Shown piece after piece: positions 1 through 5,242 of a DNA stretch of 5,426 bases. Position 1 is the stretch's first letter. Each line of letters opens with the position of its first letter. The DNA is from Anaeromyxobacter dehalogenans (GTDB lineage: Bacteria; Myxococcota_A; UBA9042; DTJE01), in contig DYKK01000235.1 in NCBI GenBank assembly GCA_020722625.1, positions 1 to 5,426 of the forward strand. Reading direction: 5' to 3'. A program made the translations under genes and the position numbers. The notes under the pieces were generated by a model. That model was given only the letters and a program-made list of their open reading frames with translations, did not search any database and was not told the origin of the DNA.

Positions 1-935
1 GCGAGCGCGGCCTCGGCGGCCTTCCGGTTCGCCTCGGCCTTTCGCGCCGCCTCCTCCTCGGCCCGGCGTCGTTCGAGGGCCTTCTCGGCCGCGACCGTCA
101 TCGCCCGCGCCTTCTCTCGCTCGGCCGCGGCCGCAGCGGCCAGGGCCTCCCGCTCGCGCGCCGCGATCTCCTTCTCCCGTTGCAGCAGGGCGAGTCGCTC
201 GGCCTCTCTGGCCCGGGCCTCCTCGAGGGCCTTGCGCTGCCGCTCGGCCTCCTCGGCGGACGCCCGCAGGCCCTGGAGCCGTTCTTGCTCCGCCTGGGCG
301 GCCTTCCGTGCCTCCTCGGCTTCGGCCGCGCTTTGTTCCTTCAGCGCCTGGGCCTCCGCGCGCAGGCGCTCCGCCTCCCGCCGGCTCTCCTCCTCGCGTT
401 CCCGGAGGGCCTGCTCTCTGGCCCGCATCTCCTGGATCTGGGCGAGCAGCCCGCGCTCGCGGTCGAGTTGCTGCCGGACGGTCTCGACCTCACCGGCGAG
501 CGCCGAGGCCTGGCCCGGAGTCGCGCGCCGGCCCCGGCCGTCCACCCGGATCACGATGTCGTTCCCCTCGGCCCGCACGTCGTAGGGCGTCTCCTCGCGC
601 AGCCCGATGATGATCCGACCCACCGGGACTCCCCCTGTTTTGAACTGGAGCGTCCCGATCTGCTCCACCACCCCGTTGTCCACCACGATCGGGTCCGCGA
701 CCGCGCTCGTGTCCCCGAGCGACACGTCCACAAACAGGCGGACCGGGTCGTCCAGTTTGAAGACCGTGAAGGTCGGGGTCTCCCGGCCCGAGACGCGGAT
801 CACGGTCTCCTCGGCCGCCTCCTGGACCGTTATCTTCTGGATTGGATTCGCCTCCCGGTCACCCCCCAACAGCCAACCCGGAACGGCGGTCAGGACCAGA
901 ACCAGGAGAATCCGGCCCGTCGTGGAACGATGCAT
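1..935 (-). CDS. Secreted AMIN-domain protein with long coiled-coil tail (C-terminus off window)
   Basis: This gene starts at ATG 935-933 and runs leftwards off the window with 311 complete codons and no stop. Residues 1-8 are short and basic (MHRSTTGR), followed by a hydrophobic stretch at 9-23 and then GG-D, which reads as a Sec signal peptide; there is no lipobox cysteine. Residues about 34-131 resemble an AMIN domain: a beta-rich fold with the strand patterns RLFVDVS (66-72), VVEQIGTLQF (89-98), RIIIGL (107-112) and IVIRV (127-131). In known families (PilQ-type secretins, AmiC amidases) AMIN domains act in the periplasm and associate with peptidoglycan or septal envelope. From about residue 145 to the edge the protein is almost all Ala, Glu, Arg, Lys, Gln and Leu with no proline, so it is a long coiled coil or single helix. 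A catalytic or secretin domain could lie beyond the edge, so the function is open. A ribosome binding site GGGGAGG lies 5 nt upstream. It is divergent from the aminotransferase gene and has its own promoter-like site. Confidence 0.85.
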   Translation of the reverse strand, partial: MHRSTTGRILLVLVLTAVPGWLLGGDREANPIQKITVQEAAEETVIRVSGRETPTFTVFKLDDPVRLFVDVSLGDTSAVADPIVVDNGVVEQIGTLQFKTGGVPVGRIIIGLREETPYDVRAEGNDIVIRVDGRGRRATPGQASALAGEVETVRQQLDRERGLLAQIQEMRAREQALREREEESRREAERLRAEAQALKEQSAAEAEEARKAAQAEQERLQGLRASAEEAERQRKALEEARAREAERLALLQREKEIAAREREALAAAAAAEREKARAMTVAAEKALERRRAEEEAARKAEANRKAAEAAL

Positions 936-940
936 CGCGA

Positions 941-947
941 CCTCCCC
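941..947 (-). promoter_or_regulatory. Ribosome binding site of the AMIN-domain gene
   Basis: On the minus strand GGGGAGG is followed by 5 nt (TCGCG) and then ATG at 935. This supports that start and keeps the whole signal peptide. Confidence 0.7.
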
Positions 948-975
948 TCGCTCGGGAGCCTTTTCACCATCCCGG

Positions 976-1005
976 ATCGTACGTCCTGGACGTTTCGGGC
1001 GGCAA
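976..1005 (-). promoter_or_regulatory. Candidate sigma70-like promoter for the AMIN-domain gene
   Basis: Reading leftwards, TTGCCG (1005-1000) is followed by 18 nt and TACGAT (981-976). The -35 matches four of six consensus positions and the -10 also matches four of six. Predicted transcription would begin near 969, leaving a leader of about 34 nt before the ATG at 935. It is the weakest of the four promoter calls in the window, but its geometry matches the others. Confidence 0.4.
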
Positions 1006-1242
1006 AGAGACATCCAACCCTCCGGAATCACGGATGGAAATCCAGACTGCCCCGAGAACGGAGAAGGCCGAGCCCCCCCCGTGCCGTCCGGAGGCCCGGA
1101 CCCGCGTTGGTCCTGTGGAGTACGGTTCATCCAGACCGCGGGGCGAGACCGCGGCCTGCAGGGGGCCGCACCCCGTTGTCGCCTCCGCTTCTCCAGGGTC
1201 CGCGCGGGGATCGCGGTCCCCCAACCGGGGAGTGGGTGGCCC
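1006..1242. other. Divergent intergenic region with small dyads
   Basis: No convincing gene is seen here; open frames through the region have no good start context or recognisable protein. It holds a perfect 6-bp hairpin GTCCGG-AGGC-CCGGAC (1086-1101), a GC-rich stem GCGGCC/GGCCGC with a 7-nt loop (1151-1169), two direct copies of GACCGCGG 13 bp apart (1134-1141 and 1147-1154), and an imperfect dyad GGGGATCGCGGTCCCC (1206-1221) that contains GACCGCG in the opposite orientation. None is followed by a T-run, so they do not read as terminators. They could be operator sites, or chance in G+C-rich DNA. Confidence 0.4.
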
Positions 1243-1270
1243 TTGTCGGTGGCACGAGGGTTGCTAGAAT
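1243..1270 (+). promoter_or_regulatory. Candidate sigma70-like promoter for the aminotransferase gene
   Basis: TTGTCG (1243-1248), a 16-nt spacer and TAGAAT (1265-1270) form a good -35/-10 pair; the -10 differs from TATAAT at one base. Transcription is predicted to start near 1277, giving a leader of about 30 nt to the GTG at 1307. The dyad at 1206-1221 ends 21 bp before the -35, a position suited to a regulator site. Confidence 0.6.
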
Positions 1271-1306
1271 CGGCTTCCCCGGCCGGAACGAACCGGGGGG
1301 AAGAGC

Positions 1307-2488
1307 GTGCACATGAAAAGGGCGGGAGGCACGGTGGCGACACGGTCGGACCGGAGCGACATCCTGGAGCGCGGACCCAGGCCCTCGCGTCACATCGCGG
1401 GACTGACCCCGTACGACGCGGTCTCCTCCCTCGAGAAAATGGCGGCCGTCCCCCCGGACTTCCCCCCCCTGAAACTGGACTGGAACGAGTCCACCGTTCC
1501 TCCTTCTCCGGGTGTGGTCCGCGCGATCATGGAGTTCCTCGGGGACTCCCATCCCCTGAACTGGTATCCCGACCTCAGGGCCGATGCCTTGCGCAAGGGC
1601 CTCGAACGAACCACCGGGGTCCCGGCCGAGGGGATCCTGGTCACGAACGGGTCCGACGCGGCCCTCGACCTCGTCTGCCGGACCTACCTGGACCCCGGCG
1701 ACGAGGTGGTCGTGGCCTCGCCGACCTACGGCCACTTCCTGGTGTTCGCGGCGGCGCGGGGAGTGACCCCGGTCGAGGTCCAGGCCGCGAGCCCCTTCGC
1801 GGTCCCGACCGGCGCCCTGCTCGACCGACTCCGGACGACCACGCAACTCCTGTACCTCGCGAGCCCGAACAACCCCACCGGCGTGGTCACGCCCGCCGAG
1901 GACGTGGCCCGCCTCTGCCGGACCTTCCCCTCGACACTGGTCATCGTGGACGAGGCCTATCACGAGTTCTGCGGCGAGACCTGCGCCCCCCTGGTCCGGA
2001 CGCTCCCCAACCTGGTCGTCACGCGCACCTTCAGCAAGTGTTTCTCGATCGCGGGCCTGCGCGTCGGGTACCTCCTGGCCGGGGAGGGCGTGATGCGGGA
2101 ACTCCTGAAACTGCACAACCCGAAGAGCGTCAACGCGGTGGGGCAGGTCGCGGCCCTGGCGGCCCTCCAGGACCGGGAGTTCCGGGAAACCTACGTCGCC
2201 GAGGTCCGCGCGGCCCGGGAGGCCCTGGTCGCCGCCCTGCGCGCACGAGGGGCCGAGGCGCGCTCGACCCGCGCGAACTTCGCCCTCGTGCGGGTGGCCG
2301 ACCCGGCGGGTCTGGTCCGAGCCCTCGAGACGGTGGGGGTGTTCGTGAGGGACCGCAGCCACATCCGGGGCTTCGAAGGGTACGTCCGCATCACGGTCGG
2401 GACCCGGGCGCAGATGGCGGAAGTCGTCCGCCGGATTGACCGCCTGCTGGAGACCCGTCCCGACCTCCTCGCCCCTCCCCCGGGATGA
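1307..2488 (+). CDS. hisC: HisC-family PLP-dependent aminotransferase
   Basis: This is a class I/II (fold-type I) aminotransferase, closest in style to histidinol-phosphate aminotransferase, which converts imidazole-acetol phosphate and glutamate to histidinol phosphate and 2-oxoglutarate in the cytosol. Visible family motifs in order: TNGSDAALD (113-121, cofactor phosphate loop), SPTYGHF (138-144, ring-stacking Tyr141), SPNNPTG (186-192), DEAYHEF (215-221), SK (243-244, Lys244 the Schiff-base lysine), GLRVGY (250-255, Arg252) and YVRITVG (359-365, Arg361 for the substrate carboxylate). All key catalytic residues are present. The 393 residues exceed the usual 350-360 because of a roughly 25-residue N-terminal extension. 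The start is taken as GTG 1307, 6 nt after GGGGGG; ATG 1313 is the alternative. The classical NENPxG substrate loop is replaced by NESTVPPSP (60-68) and RYPD by NWYPD (85-89). With no his genes nearby, the substrate may not be histidinol phosphate. Confidence 0.88.
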   Translation: MHMKRAGGTVATRSDRSDILERGPRPSRHIAGLTPYDAVSSLEKMAAVPPDFPPLKLDWNESTVPPSPGVVRAIMEFLGDSHPLNWYPDLRADALRKGLERTTGVPAEGILVTNGSDAALDLVCRTYLDPGDEVVVASPTYGHFLVFAAARGVTPVEVQAASPFAVPTGALLDRLRTTTQLLYLASPNNPTGVVTPAEDVARLCRTFPSTLVIVDEAYHEFCGETCAPLVRTLPNLVVTRTFSKCFSIAGLRVGYLLAGEGVMRELLKLHNPKSVNAVGQVAALAALQDREFRETYVAEVRAAREALVAALRARGAEARSTRANFALVRVADPAGLVRALETVGVFVRDRSHIRGFEGYVRITVGTRAQMAEVVRRIDRLLETRPDLLAPPPG

Positions 2489-2498
2489 CACTTCGGGA

Positions 2499-2527
2499 TT
2501 GACGCCCCCTCGCGGCCCCGGTAGGAT
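2499..2527 (+). promoter_or_regulatory. Strong sigma70-like promoter for the 182-residue protein gene
   Basis: TTGACG (2499-2504), exactly 17 nt, then TAGGAT (2522-2527) is the best promoter match in the window. It begins 10 bp after the aminotransferase stop. Transcription is predicted near 2534, leaving about 23 nt before the ATG at 2557. It shows that the downstream gene need not be cotranscribed with the aminotransferase. It also rules out the in-frame TTG at 2527 as a start, because that codon overlaps the -10. Confidence 0.65.
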
Positions 2528-2543
2528 TGTTTTCGGACTTCAC

Positions 2544-2549
2544 GGAGGG
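2544..2549 (+). promoter_or_regulatory. Ribosome binding site deciding start at 2557
   Basis: GGAGGG followed by a 7-nt spacer precedes ATG 2557. This fixes the start 10 codons inside the longest open frame. Confidence 0.75.
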
Positions 2550-2556
2550 ACAACCA

Positions 2557-3105
2557 ATGTACATCGAGAAGGAACCCGCCAAGACCGTCCAGGACCAGAA
2601 GGCCAAGAAGGCCCTCGAGAAGGAGCCGGTCGAGGCCCCGAAGGCCAAGAAGAAGGAGCAGTTGAAGGCGGCGGGAGGCTACGCGGCCCAGAGCAAGGCC
2701 GTGTCGGCCCGCGAGGCCCCGAGGCTCAACCAGGTGGCCGCGCCTCAGAAGGAACCGGTCGCCGAACTCAAGAAACTGTTCCGCGAGATGGACCTGCCGG
2801 ACAAGCTGGTGCCCGAGAACGTCGCGGACTTCTCGTACGACCAGGCCACGGGCGCCCTGGTCATCCAGTTGAAAAACGCCTTCTCGCGGCAATTCGACGC
2901 AGAGAACACGGTGTCCTTCGACAAGACGATCTCCGGGACGATCCAGAAGGGCGCCTTCTCCGGACTCACGGGCATCCGGCGCGGGTCGGCCTCCATCGTG
3001 TCCATCGAGCGGACCAGGCCGGGCGTCGTCGGGATCCGGGGAAAACTGGGGCCATTCTCGAAGACCATGGAATTCAAGGACGAGCAACTCCCGTCCTTGC
3101 CATGA
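2557..3105 (+). CDS. Hypothetical 182-residue soluble protein, lysine-rich N-terminus
   Basis: I do not recognise the family. The 182-residue product has no signal peptide, membrane segment or cysteine, so it is probably cytoplasmic. Residues 1-65 are hydrophilic, rich in Lys, Glu, Ala and Gln, and probably disordered. They contain KEP-[VA] boxes at 5-8 and 22-25, a third at 65-68 at the border, and a repeated KAKK at 15-18 and 29-32 whose 12-base coding stretch AAGGCCAAGAAG occurs twice, 42 bp apart. Residues 68-80 look like a short amphipathic helix (ELKKLFREMDL). Residues about 88-176 alternate hydrophobic and polar residues in strand-like runs (GALVIQL, ASIVSIE, GVVGIRGKL), suggesting a small beta domain. 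The start is fixed by GGAGGG and the promoter -10. It converges on the kinase gene with only 12 bp between stop codons. Codon use matches its neighbours, so there is no sign of recent transfer. Being real and protein-coding is well supported; the function is unknown. Confidence 0.82.
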   Translation: MYIEKEPAKTVQDQKAKKALEKEPVEAPKAKKKEQLKAAGGYAAQSKAVSAREAPRLNQVAAPQKEPVAELKKLFREMDLPDKLVPENVADFSYDQATGALVIQLKNAFSRQFDAENTVSFDKTISGTIQKGAFSGLTGIRRGSASIVSIERTRPGVVGIRGKLGPFSKTMEFKDEQLPSLP

Positions 3106-3117
3106 TCCAGGCCCCGT

Positions 3118-5163
3118 TCACCGGGAGGCCGCGCGTGCCAGGGCCTCGGCCACCATCCGGGCCGACGCGGGGCGGGCGGACGGATCGAGCTCGAGGCACG
3201 CGCGCAGAACGTCCTTGACGCCCTCGGGGAGGTCGCTCCGGTCGAGGGCCTGAAGGCGCTTCTCCCGGGCCGCGGCCGCGGTCATCGCGGTCGGAAGCGA
3301 CCCGAGGAGCGCCTCCAGCAACAGGAGCCCGAAGGAGTAGATGTCCGTGGCCGCGGTCAGGTCCTCCCCCGCCTCCTGCTCCGGGGACATGTAGTCGGGC
3401 GTCCCGCAGATATACAGCGAGCGGTCCCGGTGGACCTCCAGGGCCTTCGCCATCCCGAAATCCATCAGCTTGACATGGCCGTCCGGGAGGATCATGACGT
3501 TGCCGGGCTTGAGGTCCCGGTGAATGACGTTGCGTGCGTGGGCGTACGCGAGGGCCTCGGCGAGTTGCGACGCGATCCCGGTCACCTGGGGCAGCGGCAG
3601 CCCCTGCGATGACTGCCCCTCGATGACCTGGTCGAGGGACCGGCCCTCGATGTACTCCATGACGATGTACATCCGCCCCGCCGCGTTCCCGACGTCGAAG
3701 ACCGTGACGATGTTCGGGTGGGACATCCCGGCCACGATCTGGGCCTCGCGCATGAAGTACTCCTCGGCCAGTTCCCCCGGGAGGCTCGGGTTCGACAGGA
3801 CCTTCAGGACCACGTTGCGGCGCAGGAGTCGGTCGTGCGCGAGCACCACGACCGCCGTTCCCCCTTCCCCGAGCCGTGACAGGACCGAATACCGGTCCGA
3901 CAGTTGCGGCGGGACCCCGATCCTCGGGTCCACGGGGGCCTGGCCAGGCGCGGCCTGGGTCGTCTCGGCCGTAGACCCCGTGCCGGCCATCCGGTCCGCG
4001 AGGCGGCGCAGCGACGCGTGGTGGTCGGTCTGGAGGAGTCCGGCCTGCTCCAGCTTGCGGAGGCACCGGATCGCCACGTCCGGGACGTGCTCGCGTTCGA
4101 ACACGCCCGCGAGGTACTCGAACGCTGAACGGGTCTTCGGCGTCGGGTCCGCCCGCTCCACGAACAGCGCGTAGTACTTGAGCCCCTCCTCGATCCGCCC
4201 CGTCTCCTCGAGGATGCGGCCCAGCAGCAGGCAGGCCCTCGCGTACCCCCGGTCCGCCGGGGCCGCGAGTTTCAGGATCTCCTCGGCCCGATCCTTGTGC
4301 CCTAGTTTGTACGCGAGGTGCCCGGCGGCCAGGAACTCCCCGGCCGCGACCAGGGCCTGGATCTCGCCACCCGGGTCGCGGACCTTCTGATACAGGCGCG
4401 CCGCGGAGGCGTGGTCCCCCGCCTCCTCATACATGGCGGCCGCCTCGGAGGTCGCCCCGCTCCGCTCCAGGACCTGCGCGGCCAGGTCCGGCCTCCCCGC
4501 CTTCTGGTACACCTCCGCCGACTCGCGGATGGACCCGGCCTGGGCCAGGCACTCCGCCGCCGCCTCGAGTTCGCCCGCCTGGAGGAACGCCTCCGCCGCT
4601 CCTGCGACGTCCCCCTCGTCACGCAAGGCCTCTCCGGTCAGCCGGTCCGCGAGGATGTCGTTCCCCAGCTGCCGGTGGAGCGTCGCGGCCTGCTTCCGGC
4701 GGCCCATCGCGACCATCTCTTCCGCCGCGGCCCACAGGTCCCCGATCTGGACATAGACCTCCGCGGCCTTCTCGTGGTTTCCCGCGCGCGCGAAGCACTC
4801 GGCCGCACGGCGGAAGTCCGGGATCTTCAGGAACGCCAGGGCCGCGGCCTCGAGGTCCCCCGCCCGCTCGAAGAGTTCCCCGGCCCGCACGGGTTCCTGC
4901 ATCCGCAGGGCCACCCGGGCCGCCCCCTTGAAGTCCCCGTTCGACACGAGGAGGTCCTGGGCCTCGCGCAATCGCCCCGACGCCAGCAGGGTCGCCACGG
5001 CCTGGCCGTGCTGGCCCTGGGAGATCAGCCGGCTGGCCTTGTGGGCCCGACTCCCATCCTCGCGGCGGTCGGCGCGGGCCGCGGCGATGCGCACGACCAG
5101 GTAGAACACGCCGATCGCGGCGAGCACGACGCCCGCGATCACGGCGATGTCCAGCAAGTCCAT
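3118..5163 (-). CDS. Membrane-anchored Ser/Thr protein kinase with N-terminal 13-residue-repeat solenoid
   Basis: A 681-residue Hanks-type kinase. Residues 5-27 form one transmembrane helix followed by basic residues (RIAAARADRR), so by the positive-inside rule the rest faces the cytoplasm. Residues 49-299 are 19 short helical repeats, mostly exactly 13 residues long. Residues about 306-380 hold one or two TPR-like helix pairs, and 391-423 are an Ala/Thr/Pro-rich linker. The kinase domain runs from about 425 to the end: glycine loop GEGG (432-435), Lys454, helix-C Glu473, HRDLKPGN (548-555, catalytic Asp550), DFG (568-570), SPE (593-595), DIYSFG and Arg664. Every catalytic residue is present, so it should transfer phosphate from ATP to Ser/Thr. 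The frame opens at GTG 5220, but that codon overlaps a promoter -10, and ATG 5163 has the ribosome binding site GGGGGTGA 7 nt upstream. The solenoid probably binds protein partners or substrates. The neighbours give no clear target. Confidence 0.93.
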   Translation of the reverse strand: MDLLDIAVIAGVVLAAIGVFYLVVRIAAARADRREDGSRAHKASRLISQGQHGQAVATLLASGRLREAQDLLVSNGDFKGAARVALRMQEPVRAGELFERAGDLEAAALAFLKIPDFRRAAECFARAGNHEKAAEVYVQIGDLWAAAEEMVAMGRRKQAATLHRQLGNDILADRLTGEALRDEGDVAGAAEAFLQAGELEAAAECLAQAGSIRESAEVYQKAGRPDLAAQVLERSGATSEAAAMYEEAGDHASAARLYQKVRDPGGEIQALVAAGEFLAAGHLAYKLGHKDRAEEILKLAAPADRGYARACLLLGRILEETGRIEEGLKYYALFVERADPTPKTRSAFEYLAGVFEREHVPDVAIRCLRKLEQAGLLQTDHHASLRRLADRMAGTGSTAETTQAAPGQAPVDPRIGVPPQLSDRYSVLSRLGEGGTAVVVLAHDRLLRRNVVLKVLSNPSLPGELAEEYFMREAQIVAGMSHPNIVTVFDVGNAAGRMYIVMEYIEGRSLDQVIEGQSSQGLPLPQVTGIASQLAEALAYAHARNVIHRDLKPGNVMILPDGHVKLMDFGMAKALEVHRDRSLYICGTPDYMSPEQEAGEDLTAATDIYSFGLLLLEALLGSLPTAMTAAAAREKRLQALDRSDLPEGVKDVLRACLELDPSARPASARMVAEALARAASR
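4267..5019 (-). repeat. Array of 19 13-residue (39-bp) protein repeats within the kinase gene
   Basis: Within the kinase, units begin at residues 49, 62, 75, 88, 101, 114, 127, 140, 153 and 166, then after a 4-residue insertion at 183, 196, 209, 222, 235, 248, 261, 274 and 287. Each reads roughly [A/S]-G-[D/E/N/R]-x-x-x-A-A-x-x-[Y/F/L]-x-x. Glycine is present at position 2 in 16 of the 19 units (exceptions Q89, P115, R262). Each unit is one helix of about 10 residues plus a glycine turn, which stacks into an alpha solenoid. The period is shorter than the 34 residues of a TPR. The DNA copies are diverged, so the array is old rather than a recent expansion. Confidence 0.85.
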
Positions 5164-5170
5164 GGACCCG

Positions 5171-5178
5171 TCACCCCC
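5171..5178 (-). promoter_or_regulatory. Ribosome binding site deciding the kinase start
   Basis: GGGGGTGA on the minus strand, one base from GGAGGTGA, lies 7 nt before ATG 5163. It favours this start over the upstream in-frame GTG at 5220. Confidence 0.7.
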
Positions 5179-5212
5179 GGGGGCCCGGGACGTTCCCCGG
5201 ACCGACCGTCCT

Positions 5213-5242
5213 ATTATCACGGCGGTTCTCCCCCGGTGCCAA
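5213..5242 (-). promoter_or_regulatory. Candidate sigma70-like promoter for the kinase gene
   Basis: On the minus strand TTGGCA (5242-5237), an 18-nt spacer and GATAAT (5218-5213) form a -35/-10 pair, each close to consensus. The AT-rich GATAATAG stands out in very G+C-rich DNA. Transcription is predicted near 5206, giving a leader of about 43 nt to ATG 5163. The in-frame GTG at 5220 lies upstream of this start point and so would not be translated from it. Confidence 0.6.

Noticed and set aside
1086..1101. Perfect hairpin GTCCGG-AGGC-CCGGAC as a terminator or small RNA
   Set aside because: It is short, has no U-tract on either strand and no promoter feeding it. It is noted as a dyad only.
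607..2439. Open frame of 610 codons on the plus strand
   Set aside because: It crosses the AMIN gene in antisense, the intergenic region and most of the aminotransferase gene in another frame. Its composition is Arg/Gly/Pro-rich, as expected of out-of-frame reading of G+C-rich DNA, and no motif is visible.
1127..2491. Antisense open frame of 454 codons over the aminotransferase gene
   Set aside because: It mirrors a gene with intact catalytic motifs, has no ribosome binding site or recognisable domain, and its Asp/Arg/Gly/Val-rich composition is that of a G+C-driven shadow.
3110..3130. Possible bidirectional terminator hairpin GGCC...GGCC at the convergent junction
   Set aside because: Only four paired bases plus two after a bulge, no T-run on either strand, and it overlaps the kinase C-terminal codons.
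3074..4066. Minus-strand open frame of 330 codons overlapping the kinase domain
   Set aside because: The kinase frame carries all catalytic motifs. This alternate frame is Gly/Pro/Arg-rich with no domain, so it is a shadow.
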